Positions 35,144 through 44,351 of a DNA stretch of 64,000 nt are shown one piece after another. Position 1 is the stretch's first letter. Each line of letters begins with the position of its first letter. The position numbers and the translations under genes are program-made. The DNA comes from CAZYTM01 sp964649725 (lineage in GTDB: Bacteria > Desulfobacterota > Desulfuromonadia > Geobacterales > Geobacteraceae): contig CAZYTM010000002.1 of assembly GCA_964649725.1 (NCBI GenBank), positions 310,001 to 374,000 of the forward strand, given 5' to 3'. The notes beneath the pieces were generated by a model. That model ran no database searches and was not told the origin of the DNA. It saw nothing but the letters and a program-made list of their open reading frames with translations.

Positions 35144-35160
35144 TAGCACGAGCCGTGCCA
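35144..35160 (-). promoter_or_regulatory. Sigma54 promoter of the outer-membrane protein-PII-amtB operon
   Basis: The minus strand reads TGGCACGGCTCGTGCTA, GG and GC ten bases apart, with a perfect -24 element. Predicted start near 35134, giving a leader of about 170 bases with two hairpins and a terminator. A 15-base dyad GACAG-N5-CTGTC lies upstream at 35196-35210. Confidence 0.85.
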
Positions 35161-35336
35161 GCTTCCGTTTGATTTACAGATCAATACTTATATCAGACAG
35201 TTACGCTGTCAACACAGCCGAATCAGAAGAAATACTTGGGGAGCGGTTGAGCTCCTCCCCCGCTTTTTTGCTTATTTTTTGGGCAACACTGCCTCGATAC
35301 CGGGGCGAACAGGTCGAGCAGACTGGCACCCTATTG

Positions 35337-36524
35337 TCAACGGGGTGAGACTTCACGCAATGAATAGATGATCTGCACCAGACAGAGCAGGGTGAGTATG
35401 GCGAGCAGATAGATCCCAGCCAGCTGCTCGCCTAAGAAACCGGTGCCGATACCTAACAGGGCGATGACCAGGTAAGGGGTGATGAAGTGGCGCACCTTAC
35501 GGGCATAGCTGGGGGGAAAGGAGGCGAGGAAGATCGAATTGAGGGAGAGGACACTCACCCCTACTGACAGGCAGAGCAGCCACCCCTCGCCAGGGTGGAG
35601 GACCGACCAGGGACCACTGGCGATGATATGCCTCACTCCGACAGTCGTGGAGGTGATCCCCATCACCAGCGGCAGATGGGAATAGAGCCACTGCTGGTAG
35701 TTGCGCACATGTTCAGGACCGCTCAGCTGCCGCACCTTGGCCCCCTGAGCCCCTTCGAAATAGCCCCACCAGAGGGCGAACGCCACCACCAGCCCCATGC
35801 AGCCGGCAGCACCGGTCGCCAGGTCGAGCCCCTTTGCCGCGATGGTCACCACCACGCTCACTACCGCCTCACCGATGACGATGATGGTGAAGAGCCCGAA
35901 CCGTTCCGGCAGGTGCATCAGGTGCGGCGGGAAACGGACATGCAGGGTCCCGGCAGTGAGCGGGGCGATGAAGTCGATCACCAGCGCCACCCCCCAGAGG
36001 AGGAAACGCCAGGGTGGAGGCAGAAAGATGGAGAGGAACCAGAGAAACGCAGCCAGGCCGAACCCAGCGACATAGCGGTTCGTCAATGGCCTGACCGCAG
36101 GAATATGGAGGCCGGCCCGGATATACTCAGCCACCAGTATCCCCCGTACCACTGCATAAGAGATGGCAAAACCGGTCGAGGTGTTGCCTAAGGCCGTTGC
36201 TACCGAGGCAGCCATGGCAGCGGCAGCGGTCATCTGCGCCATGGTTAGCAACCGGTGCAGCAGATCTTCACTGTCAAAGCGGGAGAGGTAAAAGGTATGC
36301 CCGGCCCAGGCCCACCAGACCGGCACAAAGAGCGCGGCGAACTGCAACACCCCTTTAGTGCTGTAATCCTCGGAGAGACTGGTCGCCAGTTGCGATACTG
36401 CAGCGACAAAGACCAGGTCGTAGAAGAGCTCCAGCCAGGTCGCATGCCGCTCTGCCGCGGCTCCATGCTCGCCGCGCAGTTGCGGCGGTTTGAGCAGGTC
36501 CTTACGAAATATCATCGCTTTCAT
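35337..36524 (-). CDS. Low temperature requirement protein A (LtrA) family
   Basis: A 395-residue membrane protein with about ten to twelve helices. The N-terminal RHATWLELFYDLVFVAAVSQLA is the hallmark of the LtrA family, as is ERFGLFTIIVIGEAVVSVVV. LtrA proteins are named for a cold-growth phenotype; their biochemical role is unclear. MKAMIFRKDLL is the likely start, with MIFRKDLL as the alternative. It stands alone. Confidence 0.88.
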   Translation of the reverse strand: MKAMIFRKDLLKPPQLRGEHGAAAERHATWLELFYDLVFVAAVSQLATSLSEDYSTKGVLQFAALFVPVWWAWAGHTFYLSRFDSEDLLHRLLTMAQMTAAAAMAASVATALGNTSTGFAISYAVVRGILVAEYIRAGLHIPAVRPLTNRYVAGFGLAAFLWFLSIFLPPPWRFLLWGVALVIDFIAPLTAGTLHVRFPPHLMHLPERFGLFTIIVIGEAVVSVVVTIAAKGLDLATGAAGCMGLVVAFALWWGYFEGAQGAKVRQLSGPEHVRNYQQWLYSHLPLVMGITSTTVGVRHIIASGPWSVLHPGEGWLLCLSVGVSVLSLNSIFLASFPPSYARKVRHFITPYLVIALLGIGTGFLGEQLAGIYLLAILTLLCLVQIIYSLREVSPR

Positions 36525-36592
36525 ACAACAATTATAGCGGGAAAAGGGGCGGTTGCCAGAAGTTGGCAGGGATTAAGCCACAATGGGTGAAG

Positions 36593-36622
36593 AGAGACCC
36601 CTGGCGCGATACCAGGGGTCTC
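36593..36622. terminator. Hairpin downstream of the cohesin-like lipoprotein gene
   Basis: The perfect stem GAGACCCCTGG/CCAGGGGTCTC lies 11 bases beyond the lipoprotein stop. It has no T-run on the minus strand. Confidence 0.6.
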
Positions 36623-36632
36623 CGCAATAAGA

Positions 36633-37151
36633 CTATCTGATCTCAGCGGTAAAGGTCGGGGTGAGGGTGGTGATCGCCGGGGTCCCGGAACTCGCCTCGA
36701 TCGGGGTAAAGCCGGTGAGGGAGAAGTCGGCCGACCGGGGTGTCGTACCGGCGGCTATGTCGCAGGTCAGGGTGGCATATTCGCCAACGCCGAAACCGGC
36801 AGCATTGACGAGCAGGATCCGCACCATGCCTGGAGCAGTAGCTGTAGCAGCTGTATAGTTACCCAGCACCAGGCTCCCTGACGCACCCTGCCCGGAAGCG
36901 ACCAGGACCGTACTGTTCACCGTCGAGCTGGCAGTTTCGGTCCGCACTGTAACCCCGGCCGGGAGATTGACGATGATATCGATACCGCCGATCAGACTGC
37001 CGGTCGGCAGCGTCCCCTGGGTGCTCAGGGTAAGTCTGGCGGTGGTCGGCTGGGTCGGGGCCGGCGGCGCCGAGGAGCTACCGCCGCCACCGCAGCCGGC
37101 GAGGATAAATAATAGCAGTACAGCAAACAGCAGAATAGAACGAACCTTCAT
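36633..37151 (-). CDS. Lipoprotein with cohesin-like domain
   Basis: A 172-residue lipoprotein. The signal ends in the lipobox LAGC (ILAGCGGGGSSS), followed by a Ser/Pro/Thr linker and one beta-rich domain (ARLTLSTQGTLPTGSLIGGI, VNLPAGVTV, GMVRILLVNAAGFGVGEYA) that resembles cohesin-type domains. The ATG at 37151 follows AAGGAGG; a longer frame upstream has no support. Likely surface or periplasmic; function unknown. Confidence 0.75.
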   Translation of the reverse strand: MKVRSILLFAVLLLFILAGCGGGGSSSAPPAPTQPTTARLTLSTQGTLPTGSLIGGIDIIVNLPAGVTVRTETASSTVNSTVLVASGQGASGSLVLGNYTAATATAPGMVRILLVNAAGFGVGEYATLTCDIAAGTTPRSADFSLTGFTPIEASSGTPAITTLTPTFTAEIR

Positions 37152-37192
37152 CAATAGCCTCCTTACTTGATTGAAAATATCTGTCTCCACCA

Positions 37193-37555
37193 CTACTTGT
37201 CTATCTTGATAGCCACCCCCCGTACCGAAGTGCATGTGTAGGAGAGGATGTTGTAGAGCGGGATAAAGCCGTACAGACTGCTGCTCACCGTGACATTGAG
37301 CATGGCATCGGCATCGTAGCGCTTCAACGCCTCGTCTACCGCCGTAGAAAAGGCAGAATCGCCATAAGGGAAGACTGCGGCAATAAAGAAGCGGCAGGCC
37401 TGCCCCTCGGAAATCCCCAACTCCTTGTATGAATGGCCGTTGCGCAACAGCGCGCCAGGATCTGCCGTGCTTCTGGTCACCATACCGATACTGCCTACCG
37501 ATTCGCAACCGGCGCAGCAGAGCAGTATCGCCATCAGGATAAGTACTCTCTTCAT
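37193..37555 (-). CDS. TRL-like family lipoprotein
   Basis: A 120-residue lipoprotein with lipobox LCCAGC. The body matches small TRL-like proteins: a SYKELGISEGQAC segment, GDSAFSTAVDEALKRYDADA, and YNILSYTCTSVRGVAIKI at the end. I start at MKRVLILM (37555). Function unknown. It lies between two other lipoprotein genes on the same strand. Confidence 0.7.
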   Translation of the reverse strand: MKRVLILMAILLCCAGCESVGSIGMVTRSTADPGALLRNGHSYKELGISEGQACRFFIAAVFPYGDSAFSTAVDEALKRYDADAMLNVTVSSSLYGFIPLYNILSYTCTSVRGVAIKIDK

Positions 37556-37673
37556 ATCAGACCCCTTTCTGAGCGATCTCTTCCATATGAAAATTGTCAT
37601 TCTTACCAGGCAGTTTGTCAACTGACAATGATCCCTTTCGAACCATCTTGAACTCTGGTACTAAAGTCGGGGT

Positions 37674-38498
37674 TCAGATCTTATCGATGATGCTCTTCCT
37701 CTTCCGCTCGTACTCTTCCAGGGTGATCAGACCATCCTTATGCAGCTTTTGCAGCTCCCGCAGGGCATTCTCCACCGCTGGCCGCTTGCCGCCATCTTCC
37801 GCAGCAGCAGCCGGATTCGCCAGTCTATCCGATTGCCCCTGAATTCGCTTGACCATCTCCCGGGCGACGTAATCGCCGAGCGGAGCGGCGACCGTCAAAG
37901 TTAGCTGCGGCGTCAGATAATCATCATATTCAGTATGGAAGATACCGCCGATAAAGGTAGGTATCGACCAGAAGAGCCACCCTACCCCGGCAAGCCAGGT
38001 GCGGTTGAGATCGGCATGCCTGATGTCGAGCCGGATGGGGAGGTTGAATTTCTCCAACGTTTTGCCATTATGCCCATCCTCGAGGCCGATGCTGAAGTTG
38101 TACCTGACATCATATTCATAACCGCGCCAGGCCGGTGTCAGGATGAGTGACCCGGGCCAGTCGACAATGAAGTTGAAGCCGTTCCCGTAATGCTCTGAGC
38201 GGAGGTCCACCTTGGCGAGCAGATCTACCTTCCGCTCACTGGTCTTGCTGTAGGGGACTATCACCTCTTTGCTGTAACGGCGCAGATGGTCAACTACACC
38301 ATTGATGATTACCTGGTCATAGAAGTTTGCGTAACTTGGTATGACACCGACTGTTTTACTGGTAGTAGGGACGATGTTATCGGCAGATTTGTAGCTGCCC
38401 ATGTTCCTGATCTCCAGCTGGTGAGAACAGCCGGAGATGGCCAGCAGAGCCATTAAAATGGCGAGGATGGCGACAGATCGAAGATATTTATTATCCAT
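37674..38498 (-). CDS. Lipoprotein with C-terminal SHOCT domain
   Basis: A 274-residue lipoprotein (lipobox ISGC) with an internal hydrophobic stretch (WLAGVGWLFWSIPTFIGGIF) and a C-terminal SHOCT-type helical hairpin, LQKLHKDGLITLEEYERKR, a short oligomerisation module. I start at ATG 38498, which has GGAGG five bases upstream; the ATG four codons earlier has none. Function unknown. Confidence 0.75.
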   Translation of the reverse strand: MDNKYLRSVAILAILMALLAISGCSHQLEIRNMGSYKSADNIVPTTSKTVGVIPSYANFYDQVIINGVVDHLRRYSKEVIVPYSKTSERKVDLLAKVDLRSEHYGNGFNFIVDWPGSLILTPAWRGYEYDVRYNFSIGLEDGHNGKTLEKFNLPIRLDIRHADLNRTWLAGVGWLFWSIPTFIGGIFHTEYDDYLTPQLTLTVAAPLGDYVAREMVKRIQGQSDRLANPAAAAEDGGKRPAVENALRELQKLHKDGLITLEEYERKRKSIIDKI

Positions 38499-38514
38499 AT
38501 ATACCTCCATTCAA

Positions 38515-38844
38515 CTATTTCTTCCCCTCCCCCTGCAGATAGTCCCCCAACAGCGACCGGCTATGCTCGTCGTCGTGGCAGTAGATGCAGAGGTTCTCCC
38601 AGTTGCTCCCGTCGGCCGGATTGTTGTTATGGTTGCCATCTTTGTGGTGCACCGTCAAAAGATGCAGGGTGGCGAGCTCGAACTCCCGGCCGCACTTGGC
38701 GCATATCCAGCCATGGAGCTTCAGGGAGCGCTCCCGGTAGTTGCCAGAGGCCGACTGCTCACCCTTCATCTTGCGCACCAGGGCGTCGATCTCTTCCGGA
38801 CTCTTGGCCGGCCCGGGGCGGCGGGGGCGATAGGATGAGGACAT
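38515..38844 (-). CDS. yajD: HNH nuclease, YajD family
   Basis: A 109-residue protein with a zinc-binding HNH core: WICAKCGREF, then LLTVHHKDGNHNNNPADGSN and NLCIYCHDDEHS. The paired CxxC motifs and the HH...N...H order are those of YajD. Probably a DNA endonuclease; the target is unknown. It starts 16 bases upstream of the SHOCT lipoprotein gene. Confidence 0.88.
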   Translation of the reverse strand: MSSSYRPRRPGPAKSPEEIDALVRKMKGEQSASGNYRERSLKLHGWICAKCGREFELATLHLLTVHHKDGNHNNNPADGSNWENLCIYCHDDEHSRSLLGDYLQGEGKK

Positions 38845-38922
38845 GGTCGCTCGCTCTGTTCGATCAAGTTTACTGACAGGACTTCAGATTATCATCAGAA
38901 AGAGTTTATGGCAAGCAGCAGC

Positions 38923-39609
38923 TCAAAGAAGCCGGGCAATGGCGAGGAAATTGAGGAGCAGTTGGCGGGAGTCACGGTTGTAGCTATCCACGTGGCGGGT
39001 AAAGTCGGCCAGCAGCTCTTCACTCCGCCCGGCCATGGTCCTGCTGTTGCCTGCCCACTGCCGGACGATGGCAGGAGTCACTTCAGGGTGGAACTGCACC
39101 CCGTAGCCGTTATCACCGACCCGGAAGGCCTGGTTGGGACAGTCGTTGGAGAAGGCGAGCCGTACTGTGCCGGGGGGGATGGCAAAACTGTCATTATGCC
39201 ACTGGAAGGTGCGGAATTCGTCCGGGATGCCGAGGAAGAGCGGATCGCCGATTCCGTCAGGGGAGAGGGTGACGGTCCGGCTCCCCAGTTCGCCGCAACT
39301 GTCGGCCGTGACAACTGCGCCGCAGGCATCGGCCAGCAGTTGCCCGCCGAGACAGATCCCCAGCAGCGGCAGACCGGCTGTTGTGCAATCCTGCATGAAC
39401 CGTTTCAGGGGGAGCAGAAACGGGAACCGATCGCTGTCATGCACCCCCATGGCACCACCCAGGACGATCACTCCCTTCGCCTCCTCTGTTACAGGCAATG
39501 GCTCTGCAGCAAAGAGGCGGATAGTGCGGAAAGGGACACCTGCATCATGCAGATAGTCGGCATAGGCCCCGGAGGGGACATCAGGGTCAGGCTGGACGAG
39601 CAGTAGCAT
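38923..39609 (-). CDS. Type 1 glutamine amidotransferase
   Basis: A 228-residue class I amidotransferase of the GMP synthase-like group. The nucleophile Cys is in PLLGICLGGQLLADA and the catalytic His in GVQFHPEV. It lacks a synthetase domain, so it is either a stand-alone glutaminase or hydrolyses gamma-glutamyl compounds. The acceptor is unknown. Confidence 0.85.
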   Translation of the reverse strand: MLLLVQPDPDVPSGAYADYLHDAGVPFRTIRLFAAEPLPVTEEAKGVIVLGGAMGVHDSDRFPFLLPLKRFMQDCTTAGLPLLGICLGGQLLADACGAVVTADSCGELGSRTVTLSPDGIGDPLFLGIPDEFRTFQWHNDSFAIPPGTVRLAFSNDCPNQAFRVGDNGYGVQFHPEVTPAIVRQWAGNSRTMAGRSEELLADFTRHVDSYNRDSRQLLLNFLAIARLL

Positions 39610-39647
39610 AGCGAATACCGGAGAGCGGGATTTAGCCTGAGTTGCGG

Positions 39648-39935
39648 CTAAAGCTTTTTATGGTCTTCATGGAAGCGGTCGATGAAGATATTCCTGTCCT
39701 TCCGTTCCAGACCCTTGGCCAGCATATACATGCCGAGCATGATGAGATAGAGACCGACAAAGGCGAGTATCGCATCGCGGCTCACCAGCGATAATACCCC
39801 GAATGAGATGTAAGCGATGCCGAAACCGTAACAGACCGGTTCGCGCTCCTCTTTAGGCCGGGTGATAGCGTAGTGGAAGTACTGGTAAAAGGAGGGGACA
39901 AACATCAGTATGGCGAGTGATGATGGATGAAACAT
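39648..39935 (-). CDS. Small membrane protein, unknown function
   Basis: A 95-residue protein with an N-terminal aromatic segment (FVPSFYQYFHYAI), two hydrophobic helices (YGFGIAYISFGVLSL and AILAFVGLYLIMLGMYML) and a charged C-terminus (ERKDRNIFIDRFHEDHKK). I start at ATG 39935, with AAGGAG seven bases upstream. No family recognised. Confidence 0.6.
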   Translation of the reverse strand: MFHPSSLAILMFVPSFYQYFHYAITRPKEEREPVCYGFGIAYISFGVLSLVSRDAILAFVGLYLIMLGMYMLAKGLERKDRNIFIDRFHEDHKKL

Positions 39936-40074
39936 GGCACTTCTCCTTGTTCGGGTTAGAGCTGCTGTCTGAAACCGCGACGACGCTCTCATTAAAATGA
40001 TACCCGAGCCAGGCAAAAGATGCAAGCCTGTTATGTAGACCCTCCGCTGTTATGGTTTTACCGGTTACCGGTTG

Positions 40075-42051
40075 CTAAAGCGGCCGCAGTCCTTCTGCCA
40101 CCACCTCGGCAATATCCTTGACCCTCGTCTGGCCTGCCAGTTTGTCCTTCAACCCATCCTCGATCATGGTCATGCAATATGGGCAGGCGACGCAGACCGT
40201 ATCAGGGTTGTGCCGCAACGCCTCTTCTACCCGGTTCAGGTTTATCCTCGTCCCCTGGTGCTCCTCGATCCACATCCTGCCGCCGCCACCACCGCAGCAG
40301 AAGGAGTTTTCCCGGTTCCGCTCCAGTTCCGCAGGCGGGGCGCCGGTCGCATGCGCAATTACTGACCGGGGTGGGTCATAGACATCGTTGTGCCGCCCCA
40401 GGTAGCAGGAGTCATGGAAGACGATTTTACCCAGCTCCTTTACCTGGTGATTCAGCTGCAGCTTCTTCTCCCTGAAGAGCCTGTCGATCAGTTCGCCATG
40501 GTGGACCACCTCTAAATTGAGGCCGTACTGGCTATAATCGTTCTTCAGGGTGGTAAAACAGTGGGGGCACTGGGTTATCACCTTGGTAATACCCATCTTC
40601 TGGAACTGTTCGACATTCTCCCGCGCCATCTTGTCAAAGACATACTCGTTGCCGAGCCGCCGCAGGCTCTCGCCGCAGCACTTCTCTTCCTTCCCCAGGA
40701 TCCCCCAGGAGATGCCGGCAGCGTCAAGGATGGTGGCAAGGGCGACCGTGACCTGCTTCTGCCGCGAATCAAAGGCACCGGAACAGCCGACATAGAGGAG
40801 ATACTCGGTCTCACCGGCGACAAAAGGTTTGACCTGCAGCGTCGAACACCATTTGGCCCGTTCCGAGGGGGCGATCCCCCAGGGGTTGGAGCGCTGCTCC
40901 ATATTCTCGAAGAGGTTCAACAGTTCATCGGGGAATTTCGACTCGTTCTCCACCAGGTGCCGCCGCATCTGGACAATTTTCGGCAGATGCTCGATGAATA
41001 CCGGACATTGCTCCATACAGGCGCCGCAGGAGGTGCAGGACCAGATCACTTCCGGGTCGATGCTCCCGGCGCCGCTGCTGCCGATAAGGGGCAGTTCCGG
41101 TCTCCCCCCCTGCTTCAACAACGGTCCATTGACCGAAAGATTGATCCTGATGTCATAGATAACCAGCCGCGGGTTGAGCGGTTTGCCGGTAATCCCGGCC
41201 GGGCAGCTGTTCTGGCAGCGACCGCACTTGGTGCAGGAATAGGTGTCGAGCAGGTCTCTCCAGGTGAAGCGGTCCACCTGCCCGGCTCCGTAAATCCTCC
41301 CCGGGCCGAAGATCTCCGGTTGCTGGGTATTCGGCTTTTCCAGGCGGTGGAGAAAACAGTTGCTGATCGCGGTGATGATATGGAGGTGCTTGGTGTAGGG
41401 GATCAGCACAGCGATAAAGATGAAGAGGGCAATGGCATGGAGCCACCAGAAGAAGTTGAAAAGACTCTCCAGCTCCCCATTACCCATGCCGCCTAGCAGT
41501 CTGGCGATAAAGGCGGATACCGGCATTGCCGAAGCGGCAGGCTCGCGCAGCAGGGCGATCTCAACACCGCTCACGCCGAAATAGGCGATCATGTGGATAG
41601 CGACGATACCCAGGATAGTATAGGCCTCCAGGGTACGTGCCTCGGGGTATGGCGGAAAGATCGTGCGGTGCACTATCGAGATGGCAACGGCAACCAGGGT
41701 GAGGGCCACCATAATGTCCGACAGGAAACGGATCGGCAGATAGAGTGCTTGCGGCAGCAGCGAGAGGCGGAGCGACGGGACGATGCCGCTGGCCATGAAC
41801 TCGCCGTTCGCCAGCAGGAGCGCGATGAAGGCCCAGAAAATGAGCAGATGGTTGAAGCCGAACAGCTCTTTGACCACCCTTTTCTGGGCGAACGCATAGA
41901 TCAGCATCTCGCGGATGCCATCGCCAAGACTCCGCAGCGGTTTAGCCGGCTGCCCCAGGCTTACCAGGCTGATCTTCCGGTAGAGGCTCCAGAGGAGAAA
42001 GAGGAGTGATGCTAGCAGCAGTAGAGTGAAGATGGCTGGATTTGGTGACAT
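40075..42051 (-). CDS. HdrD/GlpC-like membrane Fe-S oxidoreductase
   Basis: A 658-residue protein with N-terminal membrane helices of the nitrate-reductase gamma type, then two [4Fe-4S] motifs (CTKCGRCQNSCPAGI and CTSCGACMEQCPVFI) and two CCG domains (EEKCCGESLRRLGNE and ENSFCCGGGGGRMW). This is the arrangement of heterodisulfide reductase-related proteins that accept electrons from Etf and pass them to menaquinone. Directly downstream of the ferredoxin-EtfA and EtfB genes. Confidence 0.92.
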   Translation of the reverse strand: MSPNPAIFTLLLLASLLFLLWSLYRKISLVSLGQPAKPLRSLGDGIREMLIYAFAQKRVVKELFGFNHLLIFWAFIALLLANGEFMASGIVPSLRLSLLPQALYLPIRFLSDIMVALTLVAVAISIVHRTIFPPYPEARTLEAYTILGIVAIHMIAYFGVSGVEIALLREPAASAMPVSAFIARLLGGMGNGELESLFNFFWWLHAIALFIFIAVLIPYTKHLHIITAISNCFLHRLEKPNTQQPEIFGPGRIYGAGQVDRFTWRDLLDTYSCTKCGRCQNSCPAGITGKPLNPRLVIYDIRINLSVNGPLLKQGGRPELPLIGSSGAGSIDPEVIWSCTSCGACMEQCPVFIEHLPKIVQMRRHLVENESKFPDELLNLFENMEQRSNPWGIAPSERAKWCSTLQVKPFVAGETEYLLYVGCSGAFDSRQKQVTVALATILDAAGISWGILGKEEKCCGESLRRLGNEYVFDKMARENVEQFQKMGITKVITQCPHCFTTLKNDYSQYGLNLEVVHHGELIDRLFREKKLQLNHQVKELGKIVFHDSCYLGRHNDVYDPPRSVIAHATGAPPAELERNRENSFCCGGGGGRMWIEEHQGTRINLNRVEEALRHNPDTVCVACPYCMTMIEDGLKDKLAGQTRVKDIAEVVAEGLRPL

Positions 42052-42131
42052 ATCTATTAACCCTTGCAGTCTATCTATCGTTGGTCATTTAAACAGCAGA
42101 AAAACTTGATCGAAGCTCACCCCGGGCTTAT

Positions 42132-43460
42132 TCAGGCCGCTTTGCTCTTCTTCAGTTCGCGGAGGCCTTTGGTTATGGCCGGCACGATCTGAAAGAGGTC
42201 GCCGACAATACCGTAGGTGGCGACCTCGAAGATCGGTGCATCCTTGTCCCGGTTGATGGCGATGATCACATCCGAGTCCTGCATCCCGACCAGGTGCTGG
42301 ATGGCACCGGAAATGCCGCAGGCGATGTAGATCTTCGGCCTGACCGTCTTGCCGGTCTGCCCCACCTGCCGCTCATAAGGCATCCAGCCGGCATCTACCG
42401 CCGAACGGGATGAACCGACTACACCGCCAAGTTCATCGGCCAGTTCCTGGAGAATGGCAAAATTCTCTTTCCCCATCATCCCCCGGCCGCCGGAGACGAT
42501 GAATTCCGCGCCAGCCACATCGACATAGTCCTTCCGCTTGTCGCTGATAATCTCCAGGACCTTGACCAGGATATCCTCTTCCCTGACCGGGCACTCTTCC
42601 CTGACGACAGTGCCGGATACCCCCGTCCGGTGTGCCGGCATCGCCATGACATGGGGGCGGACCGTGGCCATCTGCGGGCGGAACTTGTCGCACATGATGG
42701 TCGCCATGATATTGCCACCAAAGGCGGGACGGGTCTGCATCAGGTTCCGCTGGTCATCGATATGGAGCCCGGTGCAGTCGGCAGTCAGGCCGGTCTTCAG
42801 CACCGTTGCCACAGCACCCGCCAGATCGCGGCCAAGGCCGGTCGCCCCCATCAGGATGACTTCAGGGTGATATTTGCGCACCAGGTGACAGATAGCCCTG
42901 AGATAGGGCTCGGTGCGGTAGAAGTTGAAGACCGGTGCATCTACCAGGTAGACCTTGTCAGCGCCATAGGCGAAAGCCTCGTCAGAGAGGTGTTCTACCT
43001 GATGGCCGACAACGATCGCCGACAACTCGACCTGTAAGGCATCGGCCAGGTCGCGCCCCTTGCCGAGCAACTCCCAGGAGACCTTGGCCGCCTCCCCTTC
43101 GGTCTGCTCGACAAATACCCAGACCCCCCGGTAGGCTGCCAGAGTAGCGGCGATGGTCGCCGACTCATCGTCAACCTCTTCCGTTGTACCGGCAACTGTT
43201 CCCCCCTGGGCCGCCAGTTCCGCCAGGATCCGCTCCTCCTCAGGGGTAAAGAACATCTCCAGCGCCTGGGCCGGGCAGACCTTGATACATTTGACGCAGC
43301 CGATACACTTCTCGTCTATTATGACCGGCTCGCCGGCATCGTTCATTATCACCGCATCGACCGGACAGGCGCTCTCGCAGCGGGCGCCGCAGGCAATACA
43401 CCTCCCCTCCAGGAGACGCGCCTTGCCGCGCGGTTTTTTCAGTTTCTTAACTTCAGTCAT
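42132..43460 (-). CDS. etfA: Electron transfer flavoprotein alpha subunit with ferredoxin domain
   Basis: A 442-residue EtfA. The first 75 residues form a two-cluster ferredoxin domain (CIACGARCESACPVDA and CIGCVKCIKVCPAQA), followed by the Etf alpha domain and the FAD-binding motif SGAIQHLVGMQDSDVIIAIN near the C-terminus. The Etf passes electrons from acyl-CoA or other dehydrogenases; the added clusters probably connect it to the HdrD-like membrane protein. Same strand as etfB, 78 bases apart. Confidence 0.94.
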   Translation of the reverse strand: MTEVKKLKKPRGKARLLEGRCIACGARCESACPVDAVIMNDAGEPVIIDEKCIGCVKCIKVCPAQALEMFFTPEEERILAELAAQGGTVAGTTEEVDDESATIAATLAAYRGVWVFVEQTEGEAAKVSWELLGKGRDLADALQVELSAIVVGHQVEHLSDEAFAYGADKVYLVDAPVFNFYRTEPYLRAICHLVRKYHPEVILMGATGLGRDLAGAVATVLKTGLTADCTGLHIDDQRNLMQTRPAFGGNIMATIMCDKFRPQMATVRPHVMAMPAHRTGVSGTVVREECPVREEDILVKVLEIISDKRKDYVDVAGAEFIVSGGRGMMGKENFAILQELADELGGVVGSSRSAVDAGWMPYERQVGQTGKTVRPKIYIACGISGAIQHLVGMQDSDVIIAINRDKDAPIFEVATYGIVGDLFQIVPAITKGLRELKKSKAA

Positions 43461-43490
43461 ATATCAGTTCCCTTGGCACATTTTTAAACA

Positions 43491-43532
43491 ACGATTCCCC
43501 GTTCCCCGTTCCCTGTTCCCTATTCCCCGTTT
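43491..43532. repeat. Heptameric tandem repeat between etfB and etfA
   Basis: Imperfect seven-base units (GTTCCCC, GTTCCCT, ATTCCCC) repeat about six times in the 78-base gap. Similar heptad arrays with other sequences lie at 50412 and 50741. Confidence 0.7.
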
Positions 43533-43538
43533 CCAGCC

Positions 43539-44351
43539 TCACATCGGCAACAGATCCTTGCTCAGCAGCTTATCTACCAGCAGCTTCGCCGTCCCCTGCG
43601 GATCATTGATCCCGTCGCCGATGATCTCCCCCTTGTCCCGTTCCGGCGAGAAGATCCGGCTGACCCAGGTAGGCGAGCCCTTGAGACCGATCGACTGTTC
43701 GTCAAGTTTTAGGAACTGATTGTTCCAGAGCTTCACCTCGGCCTGTTGCGAAGCGAGCCGCATCGGCACGGTCGGGTAACGGGGGCGGTTCAACTCCCGC
43801 ACCACGGTGAGCATAACCGGCAACGGCGCTTCAACGACCTCGTGACGCCCTTCAAGCTTCCTGCTGACACGGATTCGGCGACCCTCCAGATCGATATCGA
43901 GGATCTTGTCGACCAGGGTGAGCTGGGTGTAGCCGAGACGGGTCGCAATACCGGGGCCGACCTGGGCGGTGTCGCCATCTATCGTCTGCTTGCCGCAGAT
44001 TACTATACCGACTTCATCCTGCTCATTCAGCCGGCGGATGGCTTCGGAAAGTACATTGCTGGTGGCCAGCGTATCGGCGCCGCCAAAGACACGGTCGGAG
44101 AGGAGTATCGCCTCATCGACACCAATGGCCAGAGCCTTGCGCAGAGTCGCCTCGGCATTGGGTGGCCCCATGGAGATCGCCGCCACCCGGCAGCCGAAGC
44201 GGTCCTTCAGCCTGAGGCTCTCTTCCAGGGCATGGGTATCGTACGGGTTGACAATAAACGGGATCCCCTCCCGGATCAGGGTGTTGGTGACCGGGTCTAT
44301 CTGCACCTGGGTAGTGTCAGGGACCTGTTTGATACATGCGACTACAAGCAT
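43539..44351 (-). CDS. etfB: Electron transfer flavoprotein beta subunit
   Basis: A 270-residue EtfB: N-terminal MLVVACIKQVPDTTQVQIDP, NPYDTHALEESLRLKD and IDGDTAQVGPGIATRLGYTQ, with the AMP/ADP-binding region in the middle. Partner of the ferredoxin-fused EtfA. First gene of the etfB-etfA-HdrD-like operon, so its promoter must lie in the 44352-44830 gap. Confidence 0.95.
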   Translation of the reverse strand: MLVVACIKQVPDTTQVQIDPVTNTLIREGIPFIVNPYDTHALEESLRLKDRFGCRVAAISMGPPNAEATLRKALAIGVDEAILLSDRVFGGADTLATSNVLSEAIRRLNEQDEVGIVICGKQTIDGDTAQVGPGIATRLGYTQLTLVDKILDIDLEGRRIRVSRKLEGRHEVVEAPLPVMLTVVRELNRPRYPTVPMRLASQQAEVKLWNNQFLKLDEQSIGLKGSPTWVSRIFSPERDKGEIIGDGINDPQGTAKLLVDKLLSKDLLPM

